DNA of 64,000 nt, taken from Flagellimonas abyssi. Its GTDB lineage: Bacteria > Bacteroidota > Bacteroidia > Flavobacteriales > Flavobacteriaceae. The notes beneath the pieces are model-generated. The model saw only the letters and a list, made by a program, of their open reading frames with translations, searched no databases and was not told the origin of the DNA. The translations under genes were made by a program, and so were the position numbers. The stretch is taken from assembly GCF_019457905.1 (NCBI RefSeq), contig NZ_JAHZSV010000014.1:62001-126000 (forward strand). The letters run 5' to 3'. Position 1 is the first letter of the stretch. Each line of letters opens with the position of its first letter. This document shows positions 29,327 to 38,958 of this stretch, piece after piece.

Positions 29327-30450
29327 TTTGCTCGATTTAAGGTTTTTAACATTTTATGGTAAATCTCGTTGTTCTCGTAAATTCCCTGAAAGTTTTCCGC
29401 TCCTTGGCCATTGGCAAAAACCGGAATTAACTCCCCACTGTGCTGATCGGTATTGAAATATATCGATACTTTTTCGGGAACCTCCTTTTTTTCTCCCGTA
29501 CTTTCATCCATCTGGTAGTGTTTGCCTATGCTCACTCCGCCTGTTTCATGATCTGCGGTGACCACCAACAGCGTATTGGGATTTGCTTTCACATAATCCA
29601 ATACAACACCGAGGGTCTTATCAAAATCCAACACTTCGGTTATCATCATTTCTGCATTCTTGGCGTGGCCGCCCCAGTCTATGTATGATCCTTCCACCAT
29701 CATAAAAAATGGTGTTTCTTTCTGGTTGAAATAATCTAAGGCCATTTTGGTGGCTTCGGACAAATAATCGCCCCTGCCTTCAATTTTTGATGGTATTCCA
29801 TCATCCGCCAATACATAGGCATTTCTTTTACCTGTTTCAGGTTTTGAAAGCTCCAAGGTATCCAAATGATAGTTCTTGGATAGTAATTCGGCGAAAAGAT
29901 CTTTGCCATCTTCTCTTTGGTTGAAAAACTTTTTACCTCCACCTGCAAAAAAATCGACTTCGGCATCTATCAACTGAGCTGCAATTTCCTCGTGCATATC
30001 ACGGTCTGTGACGTGTGCATAAAAACTGGCAGGTGTTGCATGCGTTATGGTGGTGAGACTTATTAACCCGGTTTGATATCCTTGCTCCTGGAGTTGCTCC
30101 AAAATAGTTTCCCTTGGAAAGGAATCCGAAGACACTCCTATGGCTCTTTTATAGGTTTTCTCTCCAGTGGAGAAGGCCGTGGCCCCTGCGGCCGAATCGG
30201 TAATGGTGTAATCCGTTGCGGACGTTTGGTGAAACCCAATTTGTTTGAACCGTGAAAAATTCGGCAAGCTGTCGCCAAAATAATAAGCGGATGAGACTTG
30301 TGGCACACCCATTCCGTCACCAATCATAAAAATGATGCTCAAGGGTTCTTTGGAAACTACTTCTTTCTGTTCTTGTTCTTTTTTAGTACTACAGCCCACC
30401 GGGCCTAAAACAGCCATTGCCGCAATAACCATTCGATATAAAATCTTCAT
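29323..30450 (-). CDS. Alkaline phosphatase lipoprotein
   Basis: A 375-residue phosphatase. Starting at 30450 gives a clean lipoprotein signal ending GPVGC (Cys20). An in-frame upstream start would place 17 residues before it. The alkaline phosphatase fold is shown by IFMIGDGMG (40-48), nucleophile Ser86 in TDSAAGATAFSTG, VEGSYIDWGGHA and TADHETGGV. It releases phosphate from monoesters outside the cytoplasm. It lies directly after the SusD gene, and its stop overlaps the start of the fused phosphatase by four bases. Confidence 0.9.
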   Translation of the reverse strand: MKILYRMVIAAMAVLGPVGCSTKKEQEQKEVVSKEPLSIIFMIGDGMGVPQVSSAYYFGDSLPNFSRFKQIGFHQTSATDYTITDSAAGATAFSTGEKTYKRAIGVSSDSFPRETILEQLQEQGYQTGLISLTTITHATPASFYAHVTDRDMHEEIAAQLIDAEVDFFAGGGKKFFNQREDGKDLFAELLSKNYHLDTLELSKPETGKRNAYVLADDGIPSKIEGRGDYLSEATKMALDYFNQKETPFFMMVEGSYIDWGGHAKNAEMMITEVLDFDKTLGVVLDYVKANPNTLLVVTADHETGGVSIGKHYQMDESTGEKKEVPEKVSIYFNTDQHSGELIPVFANGQGAENFQGIYENNEIYHKMLKTLNRAK

Positions 30451-30532
30451 GCTCTTTTCTTTGTTGTTTATAAAAATGTAAGCGACAAGTGGAAAAACCA
30501 ACTTGCCGCTCAGCTAAAAAATACACCTGATT

Positions 30533-32278
30533 TTAATAACCTTCGTTCTGCTCCAAATATCCTGCAACATTGGATGCTCCATCTATTGCATCTTGTGGAA
30601 TCGGGAACAATCTGTGAAATACGTTGTCGTCCGTTTTTTCTGTCCAAGTGTCCTCGTAGTGACCAAATCGAATCTGGTCTCCTCTTCTGAAACCTTCCCA
30701 GTAGAGTTCAAATCCCCTTTCGCGGAACAAAATTTCCAAATCAATTGCTGGTAATGCTGCCGGAGTTTGAGCCGGACGTGCTGTCCTTGAAGTTCTTACG
30801 GTATTCACATCGGCAAGGGCACCTGCATTGTCGCCCAATCTCAGTTTTGCTTCTGCACGCATCAAATAAATTTCCGCCAAACGCATCAATACCAAATCAA
30901 CACTGCTATAGTTGTTTCCGTTCGGTGATGTGCGACTAAACTGATATTTGGAAACACGGTAACCATTTTTGTGCAATCTGCCCTCGTTGGTAAAATCCAC
31001 CTGCAAATTATGGTTCACATAGTCCACATCCCTGTCAGGGCCATTTCCTTTTCTTTGAATCACTGGATAAATACGGTAACCTTCATCACAAGTATAAAAA
31101 GCACCGTTCTCGTCCTTACGAGGTCCCCAAATTACTCCTCGGATGATACCTCTATTGATTTCAAAATCGTCAGCGGAAACACAGTAATAGTGGTCTTCAT
31201 CATTCTCGGGAGAAACTCCTGTCAAATCCTGAAGCTCTGCTGGAATCATTTGATTTTCCTGATAGAATCTTGCATCTGCCTCTGCCGGATCTACATTCCC
31301 ATAAGCATCTACCCAAGTTTGATAAAAATCGGATGTAATTGCCGGACCATCGGTTCCATCAGCACTTGGATGCTCTGGTCGAGGATACCACGAACCTGCC
31401 AATGACCAATAGGCCCACCGACTATGTTCGTTGTTCATTACGCCACGCTGGTCCAGTGCAAAAATCAACTCTGGATTGTCGTGGTTCTCATCGTTGAAGA
31501 GTTCAAAATACTCTGGGGACAATGAAAACATTCCCGAATCGATAATATTATCGGTATACTCGATCACATTGTTCATATCCTCGGCAGTAAAATCTGGAGT
31601 TCCATATGGGTCGCGATACACTGCAGCGTTCAAGCTCAATCGTGCCAAAAAGCCCCACACGGCAGCTTGGGAAATCCTTCCTGGCCCTCTACTCGTATTG
31701 ATGACATCCACAACGGACAGTAATTCACTTTCGATATAATCGATGGCTTCTTGCCCTCTTAAAATCTCCGATAGTTCACCTGAAATTTCTTTCCTAAAGG
31801 CCAGTCCCCAACTATCCAAGGTCAGCATGTTCAAATAGGCCCTCAATGCGATCATTTCGTACAGAGCTCCCTCTGCCTGTGTATCTCCGGCCTCGGCAAG
31901 AGGTTGCAACACTTCTATTGCCGTAATGGTTCTGGAAATATTTCGGGTCACTTCGTTCCACGAGCTGCCAACAAGGTCGTTGCTGGGTGCGATATCGTGT
32001 GAATGGGCGTCCAAAAACTTTCCGTTGTCATACCAATCCGTTCCGCCACGGTACGGCAATATGGCCTCATCTGCGGGAATCAGTTGCAACCCATAGTAGT
32101 TGGTATGCCTCCAAGTCCAAGCTATTTGCCCATAGGCAGGTGCAATGGCCCCGCTGATTGCTTCGGCCTGACCGCTACCCTCAAGGGATTCATCAATAAC
32201 TTCTTCTTCAAGATCTGTACAGCTTATGTTGGTCAGCAAGCCAATTCCAAATAATGCTATTATTATTTTATTCTTCAT
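30533..32278 (-). CDS. SusD/RagB family outer-membrane binding lipoprotein
   Basis: A 581-residue lipoprotein (lipobox NISC, Cys20). The Cys is followed by TDLEEE, acidic as in surface-exported lipoproteins of this phylum. The TPR-like helical SusD fold is indicated by ALYEMIALRAYLNMLTLDSWG and, near the end, LVLMRLAEIYLMRAEAKLRLG and RERGFELYWEGFRRGDQIRFG. It forms the lid of the TonB-dependent SusC channel encoded upstream. Linked phosphatases suggest a phosphorylated ligand rather than a plain polysaccharide, which is an inference. Confidence 0.94.
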   Translation of the reverse strand: MKNKIIIALFGIGLLTNISCTDLEEEVIDESLEGSGQAEAISGAIAPAYGQIAWTWRHTNYYGLQLIPADEAILPYRGGTDWYDNGKFLDAHSHDIAPSNDLVGSSWNEVTRNISRTITAIEVLQPLAEAGDTQAEGALYEMIALRAYLNMLTLDSWGLAFRKEISGELSEILRGQEAIDYIESELLSVVDVINTSRGPGRISQAAVWGFLARLSLNAAVYRDPYGTPDFTAEDMNNVIEYTDNIIDSGMFSLSPEYFELFNDENHDNPELIFALDQRGVMNNEHSRWAYWSLAGSWYPRPEHPSADGTDGPAITSDFYQTWVDAYGNVDPAEADARFYQENQMIPAELQDLTGVSPENDEDHYYCVSADDFEINRGIIRGVIWGPRKDENGAFYTCDEGYRIYPVIQRKGNGPDRDVDYVNHNLQVDFTNEGRLHKNGYRVSKYQFSRTSPNGNNYSSVDLVLMRLAEIYLMRAEAKLRLGDNAGALADVNTVRTSRTARPAQTPAALPAIDLEILFRERGFELYWEGFRRGDQIRFGHYEDTWTEKTDDNVFHRLFPIPQDAIDGASNVAGYLEQNEGY

Positions 32279-32297
32279 TTTTGAAGTGTTTTTTTGA

Positions 32298-35200
32298 TTA
32301 GAATGATACGTTTAAGCCAAAAACAAGGGTTCTTGTTTTGGGATAGTTGAAGTAATCAATACCAAAGGTCTGTATCCCGTCTATGGTCAAGTTGGAATTG
32401 ATCTCTGGGTCAAATCCACTATAATCGGTGATTACGAACAGGTTTTGTCCAGTAATCGACAAGCGAATGGCATTCACCAATCCATCCAGCCCTATCAACG
32501 CCGGGTTTAGGTTGTATCCCAATGTGGCATTGTTCAACCTCAAGAAATCACCGTCCTCCAAGTATCTTGTGGATACGGCATTGGAGTTGGTAATATCCTC
32601 CTCTGGAAACTGTGTGGCAATGGATGTGGTGTTAAAGTTGGAAGTCAGCAGTCCTTTGCTGAACAAGGACATTGCCGTATGGTTGTACACCTTGTTCCCG
32701 GACACTCCATTAAAATTCAACCCTAGGTCAAAATTCTTATAGTTGAAGTTTAGGTAAAAGGCATAGATCAAATCTGGCAATGCACTACCGACCACTTGCC
32801 TGTCATCTGATAAAATACTAAGTCCATCATCTCCGATTCCCAAGAATTCCTGCATGTAGAAGGCACCGATAGGCTCCCCATTGATGTTTCCGTTAATGGT
32901 CGCATCTGTTTGTCCTGCCCCTTGTGCCGCTCCCGTGGTCAACACTTCATAAGGCGAATTGGAGACCTCGTTCTTGGTATAGGCCAGGTTACCACCGATG
33001 TTATAGGAAAAATCTTTGCTATAGTCGCTATGGTAATCCAAAGAGAACTCTACACCACTATTCTTGATTTCCATATCCGGAATATTGGTCCAATATTTAT
33101 CGGTAGGTTGAACAGGGTCCGCTGGGCTCACTTCCAACAAAATGTTTTCGGATACTTTGTTAAAGTAATCCAAGGTACCGGACAAACGGTTGTTGAACAG
33201 GCCAAAATCAAGACCAAAATCCAATTGTTCCGACACTTCCCACTGAATATCTGGATTTGCCAAACGCGTAAATATGGTGCCGTAAGGATAGTCTGCCAAA
33301 GTGCTTTCATCACCATTTATTGGATAGGAGTCATTATTGTCCCTGCTATCGGTAAAACTTCTTTTGGTAATTTTTGAAGGTATCTCTTGGTTTCCTGTTC
33401 TACCCCAACTCGCTCTTAACTTCAAGTTGTTGATGGTTGAATTGGAGCTCAAGAATTCCTCGTTCATAATGTTCCAACCGGCAGCTACAGAAGGGAAATA
33501 CCCATATTTATTGTTGCCTCCAAATTTGGATGACCCGTCCGCTCTCATTGTGGCTGTTAACATGTACCTATTGTCAAACACATAATTGGCCCTTCCAAAA
33601 AAGGATTGCAGCTCGTTCTCGGTTGCATAGGTGTTCATATAGGTGGGCATATCCTCGGAGCTGATCTGATCTTGATATTTTGGATCAATCCCGTTATCAG
33701 AGAAATCCTCCATTTCAAAACTTTTCTGGTGCACAAAGGTTTCTTGATAGGTGTGTCCGACCAAGAAGGTAAAGTTGTGCCTGTCAGTCATCAAATTGTA
33801 AGTCAAAGTGTTTTCAATAAGACTGTTCTTATTGGTCGTATAGATGCTGTTCAGTTCGCCCCTGACAAAATCTTCCAACAGCGAGTATGGTTTTAGCTGT
33901 ATGTCCCTAGCGGTAGAAGAGTAGTCCACACCCAAGTTCAATTTATAGGTAAGGCCTTTCACAATTTCTACCGATGGTGCCAAATTGGCCAGAATACGGT
34001 GGTTCACGGCATCATCACTATAGATTCGCTCTCGTGTCAACGGGTTTAGCATGTTGTCCAACAAAGCTGGCTCACCATCAATATACAATGGCAAAGTAGG
34101 GTTCAACTGAAGCATATCCCTTACTATGGCATCAGAATCGGCACGAAGGTTCTCCGTTCTGGTAGCGGTCATATTGAACTCGATTTTTAATCGATCATTG
34201 AATGCTCTTTGAGTTAAGTTCAATCGACCTGAATAACGCTTTAGGTCGTTGCCCCTAAGAATTCCTTCTTGGTCGTTAACTCCCAAAGAAGCTCGGTATG
34301 AGAATTGCTCGGATGCTCCGCTCATGGCCAAGTTGACATTTTTGGTGAAACCGGTTCTGCTAAGGGCATCTTGCCAATTGGTATCGGCCCCGCCATCATC
34401 CAAAGTTCCTCCAGCCGCAACAACTTCTTGTCTAAATTGATTTGCAGAAAAGACATCCACTTGATTGGCCAAGGTTGAGAAACCTGTGGAAACATTAAGG
34501 TCCATTTGGGTTCTTCCTGCTTTGCCTCTTTTTGTGGTGATAACGATTACCCCGTTGGCGGCCCTTGCCCCATAAATGGCGGCAGCAGAGGCATCCTTTA
34601 GCACATCTATGCTTTTAATATCCTGTGGATTGATGAAGTTCAATGGGTTGGTCGGCACACCTGTGCTGGTATTGTCCAGGGCAAATCCGTCAATTACATA
34701 TAAGGGTGTTGTCCCGGAACGAAGACTACCAACACCCCGAATGATTACATCTTGTTGTGCACCGGGCTCACCACTTACATTGGAAATATTTACACCGGCA
34801 ACCTTACCTTGTAAAAGCTGACCTGGGTTCATTACTATTCCTTTGTTAAAATCCTCGCTATCCACGGAAGAGATTGAACCGGTCACATCTGTCTTTCTTT
34901 GAGTACCGTAACCAACCACAACAACATCTTCCAACATGGTCGCATCTTGCTCCAGTTGTATGTTAACAGTGCTCTGACCGTTTACCGCAACTTCTTGTGA
35001 CTTGTATCCCAAATAGGAAACCTGAAGCACGGCATCATCCTCTACATCAATGGTGTAGTTTCCATCAAAATCGGTAATGGTACCGTTGCCCTTGCCTTTT
35101 TCCATTACGGATGCACCTGCCAAGGGAACTCCGTTTTCATCGGTTACCTGCCCGGTAACTGTCAGAAAAGCCACTTCAACCACTCGTTTAGGTACCTTGG

Positions 35201-35552
35201 GCTTTACATCTATGGAAATAGTATTGTTTATTCTTCTAAAAGTAAGGTTGGCGTCTTTGGCCATCAATTCCAAAACAGATTTCAATGAAACGTTTTGGTA
35301 CGAAATGTTATAGGTATTCTGCAACCTATCCACTTTGCGGTCATAAACAAATTTGAAATCGGTTTGATCTTCAATTTGTCTCAGCACATCTACTACGGTG
35401 GCGTCGTCCACAGACAGATCCACCTTAAAACTTTCCAAGTTCTGACCTCTGGCATCGGCAGCAAGCACCGGATTAAGCAGGGACAAAACAATCAGAAAGC
35501 AAAATGTATGGAATGTCAACTTGATTAATTGTTTAATAGTTAGTGAATTCAT
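32298..35552 (-). CDS. SusC/RagA family TonB-linked outer-membrane transporter with STN domain
   Basis: A 1084-residue protein. After a signal peptide, residues 40-115 form an STN domain, the module by which such receptors signal to a FecR anti-sigma factor. A carboxypeptidase-regulatory-like domain follows (about 130-200), then the SusC signature LEDVVVVGYGTQ (208-219), plug and beta-barrel. The last residue is Phe, as expected for outer-membrane assembly. The STN domain fits with the fecR and sigma genes just upstream. The substrate is unknown, and the downstream phosphatases point to phosphoesters. Confidence 0.95.
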   Translation of the reverse strand: MNSLTIKQLIKLTFHTFCFLIVLSLLNPVLAADARGQNLESFKVDLSVDDATVVDVLRQIEDQTDFKFVYDRKVDRLQNTYNISYQNVSLKSVLELMAKDANLTFRRINNTISIDVKPKVPKRVVEVAFLTVTGQVTDENGVPLAGASVMEKGKGNGTITDFDGNYTIDVEDDAVLQVSYLGYKSQEVAVNGQSTVNIQLEQDATMLEDVVVVGYGTQRKTDVTGSISSVDSEDFNKGIVMNPGQLLQGKVAGVNISNVSGEPGAQQDVIIRGVGSLRSGTTPLYVIDGFALDNTSTGVPTNPLNFINPQDIKSIDVLKDASAAAIYGARAANGVIVITTKRGKAGRTQMDLNVSTGFSTLANQVDVFSANQFRQEVVAAGGTLDDGGADTNWQDALSRTGFTKNVNLAMSGASEQFSYRASLGVNDQEGILRGNDLKRYSGRLNLTQRAFNDRLKIEFNMTATRTENLRADSDAIVRDMLQLNPTLPLYIDGEPALLDNMLNPLTRERIYSDDAVNHRILANLAPSVEIVKGLTYKLNLGVDYSSTARDIQLKPYSLLEDFVRGELNSIYTTNKNSLIENTLTYNLMTDRHNFTFLVGHTYQETFVHQKSFEMEDFSDNGIDPKYQDQISSEDMPTYMNTYATENELQSFFGRANYVFDNRYMLTATMRADGSSKFGGNNKYGYFPSVAAGWNIMNEEFLSSNSTINNLKLRASWGRTGNQEIPSKITKRSFTDSRDNNDSYPINGDESTLADYPYGTIFTRLANPDIQWEVSEQLDFGLDFGLFNNRLSGTLDYFNKVSENILLEVSPADPVQPTDKYWTNIPDMEIKNSGVEFSLDYHSDYSKDFSYNIGGNLAYTKNEVSNSPYEVLTTGAAQGAGQTDATINGNINGEPIGAFYMQEFLGIGDDGLSILSDDRQVVGSALPDLIYAFYLNFNYKNFDLGLNFNGVSGNKVYNHTAMSLFSKGLLTSNFNTTSIATQFPEEDITNSNAVSTRYLEDGDFLRLNNATLGYNLNPALIGLDGLVNAIRLSITGQNLFVITDYSGFDPEINSNLTIDGIQTFGIDYFNYPKTRTLVFGLNVSF

Positions 35553-35604
35553 AATTTCACATAATGTTTAAATGGTTATGATTATTTGTAATTATTGAAC
35601 TATC

Positions 35605-35643
35605 GACAGCCTATTTCCGCTCGCCAAAGTGTAATGGGCTGTC
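35605..35643. other. Inverted repeat in the fecR-susC intergenic region
   Basis: GACAGCC (35605-35611) and GGCTGTC (35637-35643) can form a seven-base stem in the leader of susC. A T-run follows on the plus strand only, so it does not look like a terminator for the minus-strand genes. It may be a structured leader or a regulator site. Confidence 0.35.
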
Positions 35644-35702
35644 TCTTTTTTAATGAGTTTGTTTTTATGTCATAGTTTATTGATGTTTGATTTTAGTTGG
35701 TT

Positions 35703-36659
35703 TCAGTCTGTACATTTTCCCTTTAATTGAATTTTTTTGCTGTTCAGGAACTCATAGCTTATTCCCTTTTTCGCATAAACTATACTTTCTAGGACGGCAC
35801 TCAACCTTTCGTTGTTATAGGATGCCGTTAGATGACAATCCCCTATGTTTTCATTATCCACCTCAAAGGTCACTCCATACCATCGTTCCAAAGTTTCGAG
35901 TACTTCGGAAAGTTCGGCATCTTCAAAATAAATGATACCATCTTTCCAATGTAGTAATGCAGCGATATCTATTTTCTTCTTTGAAATGGATTTTGATTGT
36001 TTATCGAACACACCTTGTTCGTTTGGCATTAAGAAGATTTCCTTTTCCCTAGAAGCCACCTTTACTTTTCCCGTGGCTACGGTTACGGCCACTTGATTGC
36101 TCTCTGAATAGGTATTTACATTGAAAGATGTTCCCAAAACAGTAGTCTCCACCTCCCCGGATTTTATAATGAAGGGCTTATCCGGATTTTCTGCCACATC
36201 AAAAAAGGCTTCACCATCCAACTCCACTACCCGCTTATCGGCTTCGAATAGTTTAGGAAACTTTATGGTACTGCCCGAGTTTAGGTACACTTCTGTGCCA
36301 TCTGCTAACACCAAATTCAATTTTTGCCCCCAATCCGTGCTTTTAGTTATTTCCTCGTAAGGTTCCACTACCCCTTGTTCTGCAGTATTGGTGTAAATAA
36401 AATAAGTGAGTCCCATTAACAGGGTGAGTGATGCGGCAACTTGTGCCCATTGTAGCAAAGGATTCCTTCTCTTGGAATTATTTATGCTTTTGGCCAGCTT
36501 TTGACCGATGCTGTTTTTATGCTTGGAGTTTTTAAATATGTTTTGATGATTCTTTGAGAGCAGTTTATAATCAAACTTTTCCAACAGAGATTCTTCCTCT
36601 TTGGTAATGGTACCATTGAGGTATTTCTTCATCAAGACTTTGATCTCATTTTCAGTCAT
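35703..36659 (-). CDS. FecR-family anti-sigma factor
   Basis: A 318-residue inner-membrane protein. The cytoplasmic part (1-68) would hold the sigma factor, one membrane helix is at about 70-89, and the periplasmic FecR domain follows (STDWGQKLNLVLADGTEVYLNSG, GEAFFDVAENPDKPF, VLGTSFNVNTY). The C-terminal part, with ALLHWKDGIIYFEDAELSEVLETLERWYGV, is the STN-contacting domain of Bacteroidota FecR proteins. It lies between the sigma gene and susC and should relay the ligand state of the transporter to the sigma factor. Confidence 0.94.
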   Translation of the reverse strand: MTENEIKVLMKKYLNGTITKEEESLLEKFDYKLLSKNHQNIFKNSKHKNSIGQKLAKSINNSKRRNPLLQWAQVAASLTLLMGLTYFIYTNTAEQGVVEPYEEITKSTDWGQKLNLVLADGTEVYLNSGSTIKFPKLFEADKRVVELDGEAFFDVAENPDKPFIIKSGEVETTVLGTSFNVNTYSESNQVAVTVATGKVKVASREKEIFLMPNEQGVFDKQSKSISKKKIDIAALLHWKDGIIYFEDAELSEVLETLERWYGVTFEVDNENIGDCHLTASYNNERLSAVLESIVYAKKGISYEFLNSKKIQLKGKCTD

Positions 36660-36780
36660 TGCGCATTCGTTTCATCTACAAGTACCGGAAATGCAAAGGG
36701 ACGCACATTCAAAAAATGCGGTTTAATGATTACTTAAACTTAACGGGCAGCGCTTAACCTTTAGCTAAAAAAGAAGGTGC

Positions 36781-37341
36781 TTAAAAGAACATTGACTTAA
36801 CAATGGAAAGGTCCTTACGAAGACGCCTAAGCGCAAAAGAAATCTGGTTTTCGACCGAGCGATGGGAGATATTGAGCTGGTTTGCAATCTCTTTATTACT
36901 GATATTGTGGATTCGGCTCAACCTGAAAACTTCCTGACACCGTTGCGGAAGATTGGCCATACTCCTATCGATACGTTTTGAAAGTTCGAGCACATCTTCT
37001 TCCTGTTCAATTTCGGAAACCACACAAATAGAATCGGCAACATCAATCTGTGTTTTGTTGAACTTTGTATCCCTTAATGAGTTATAACACTTATAGCGAA
37101 TAGCTTTGAACAAATAAGACTTGATGTTTTCCACCTCAATATGTTCCCTTCGCTGCCAATAATCTATCCAAATATCCTGAACAAGGTCCTTGGCAAGGGA
37201 ATTATTCATGATCAAGGAAGCTGCATAGGTATACATAGGCTCCCACAACATGGAAAACAACGAATTGAAGGCTTCCCTGTCCGAGTCTTGGACACGAAGG
37301 GCAAGTTCTTGCTGCGCTTCATTTGTATGGGGGTGTTTCAT
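36781..37341 (-). CDS. RNA polymerase sigma-70 factor, ECF (FecI-like)
   Basis: A 186-residue sigma factor. Region 2 spans about residues 25-95 (KDLVQDIWIDYW, IKSYLFKAIRYKCYNSLRD) and region 4 about 125-175 (NLPQRCQEVFRLSRIHNISNKEIA). The ATG at 37341 is preferred to the in-frame TTG at 37350. It is followed by fecR, susC, susD and two phosphatases, the usual order for a trans-envelope signalling unit in which the ligand-loaded transporter frees the sigma factor to transcribe the operon. Confidence 0.94.
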   Translation of the reverse strand: MKHPHTNEAQQELALRVQDSDREAFNSLFSMLWEPMYTYAASLIMNNSLAKDLVQDIWIDYWQRREHIEVENIKSYLFKAIRYKCYNSLRDTKFNKTQIDVADSICVVSEIEQEEDVLELSKRIDRSMANLPQRCQEVFRLSRIHNISNKEIANQLNISHRSVENQISFALRRLRKDLSIVKSMFF

Positions 37342-37479
37342 CAAAAGCAAATTTCATAAAAATATAAGTGAACAGATATTATGATTTTGTAAACTTTGTG
37401 CAAAGTCGAACCGGTCGTTACCCCAAAAATCAATCATCACAAAAAGCCATTAAATCCCGCTCCTTTTGTGCAAAAAAAT

Positions 37480-37487
37480 TATATTTG
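37480..37487 (+). promoter_or_regulatory. -7 promoter element upstream of tRNA-Leu
   Basis: TATATTTG matches TAnnTTTG and ends 19 bases before the tRNA. No TTTG lies at the usual distance, so only the -7 part is supported. Confidence 0.4.
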
Positions 37488-37506
37488 CACACTTAAAATT
37501 CCAAAG

Positions 37507-37590
37507 GCCCACGTGGTGGAATTGGTAGACACGCTACCTTGAGGGGGTAGTGTTCGTAAGGACGTGCTGGTTCGACTCCAGTCGTGGGCA
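37507..37590 (+). tRNA. tRNA-Leu (anticodon GAG)
   Basis: An 84-base class II tRNA. The acceptor stem is GCCCACG (37507-37513) with CGTGGGC (37583-37589) and discriminator A at 37590. The D-arm has GGTGGAATTGGTAGACAC, the anticodon stem CTACC pairs with GGTAG around TTGAGGG (anticodon GAG), a long variable arm follows, and the T-loop is TTCGACTCC. CCA is not encoded. GAG reads CUC and CUU codons. Confidence 0.95.
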
Positions 37591-37594
37591 CAGT

Positions 37595-37622
37595 AAAAAA
37601 CCGCAAGCAATTGCGGTTTTTT
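37595..37622 (+). terminator. Terminator of the tRNA-Leu gene
   Basis: A 12-base stem, AAAAAACCGCAA with TTGCGGTTTTTT, and a GCAA loop, starting four bases after the tRNA. A run of T follows. Confidence 0.85.
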
Positions 37623-37748
37623 TGTTTTTAATCACCTTAATGGCACATGGAACAGGCTGCACTTTTTTACTTTCTACTTTTTTACCTATTTTCCAGTTTA
37701 TTCCTAAATAATTGAAATTGTATAAACCTTTCTTAAAGTAACGTTTGC

Positions 37749-38849
37749 ATGGACACTCAAGTTTCACATGAAATTTCCATGTTTTATGGTTGGTGGGAGC
37801 TCTCTGTATGCTTGTTCGCTTTTCTTTCCTTAATGTCCATTTGGTACCATATTGGGAAAAAGCAACATGATTACGGTCCAGTTTGGCTAGCGCTCTCCGT
37901 GTTGTGCTGGGCGTTTTCGGGCCTAACTGAAATTGTGTTCAACAACATCCCGTCCTATTCAAATTACAAAGACGGACTCACAAGTATCCTTTCGTTGACC
38001 AACAGTCTATTTATCTTAATGGCGCTGCCATGGTTCAAATACTTACCTGCACCTTTTACCCCGTTGATCAAGTCAAAATTATGGCCCCTGATTATAGGCA
38101 TCCCATTTGCTTTTGCCTTGATTCCCACATTGTTCAAAATGTTTTTGGTACGCGAAGCCTATATCATCAATGAACTTGATGTGGTTTATGCGCTGTTGAC
38201 CTTAATTTTTCTAGGATTTGTGCTCTGGGAATCCTTTATCAAAAGAAGGCTATTGTTATTGGGTTGGCTGGCATTAATCACAATTTTGGTCACCTTAATG
38301 GCACAGATTTATAAGCTAATGGACAACAACATCAATTTATTGTTGTTCTCGGCCATATTTAAAACCTCCTTGATCATGTTGTTTTTTGCCCTCGCACTGA
38401 GCTGGGTCAAAGAACTTACAGAAACCTTGATACCTGATCCATTCCAATTGAAAATAAAATTTATCAAAAAGAAGGCCCAAAAATCAAGTACAATGCCCAA
38501 CTCCGTTTCCTTGATAGGGTTCCCTGGTGATAAAGAGCGTATTGTACAGCTCACACCTGCCCTTTATCGTCTTTTTAAAGAATTTGCCCTGCGTAAACAG
38601 GACATGAACGATGATTGGTTGGAAATAAAACCAAAGAATTTTGATGTCTCAAAAGAATATGACATTAATGACCATAACGAGTTAAAAAGATTACTGGAAG
38701 CAATCCTTAATGGCCTTTTCGGCAAAAAGAACTGGACCAAGGACAAACACTATGAGCCCCTAAAAGTTACATTGTTCGAGATGTCGGAAAATAGGGAACG
38801 TAAAATTAGACTTCGTATTCCAAAAGAGAACATATACATTGATTTTTAA
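37749..38849 (+). CDS. Seven-transmembrane protein with C-terminal soluble domain, unknown
   Basis: A 366-residue protein that I cannot assign to a named family. The first 220 residues hold seven hydrophobic helices separated by short loops. The last 140 residues are soluble and charged. Within them, LTPALYRLFKEFALRK, a helix around NELKRLLEAILNGLFG, and a beta-rich end (YEPLKVTLFEMSENRERKIRLRIP) loosely recall a winged-helix fold. If so, it would be a membrane-bound sensor-regulator, but this is inference from secondary-structure impression only. It is a single gene between the tRNA and the AGCS symporter. Confidence 0.7.
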   Translation: MDTQVSHEISMFYGWWELSVCLFAFLSLMSIWYHIGKKQHDYGPVWLALSVLCWAFSGLTEIVFNNIPSYSNYKDGLTSILSLTNSLFILMALPWFKYLPAPFTPLIKSKLWPLIIGIPFAFALIPTLFKMFLVREAYIINELDVVYALLTLIFLGFVLWESFIKRRLLLLGWLALITILVTLMAQIYKLMDNNINLLLFSAIFKTSLIMLFFALALSWVKELTETLIPDPFQLKIKFIKKKAQKSSTMPNSVSLIGFPGDKERIVQLTPALYRLFKEFALRKQDMNDDWLEIKPKNFDVSKEYDINDHNELKRLLEAILNGLFGKKNWTKDKHYEPLKVTLFEMSENRERKIRLRIPKENIYIDF

Positions 38850-38958
38850 GAGATTACACTAGTTCTGTCTGCCTTTGCGTTACTGACATTTCCAAATCCA
38901 TTCCGACAAAGCCTTTCATTATTAAACCTAAAATCGAAATTCAGACAAACTTTCGATT

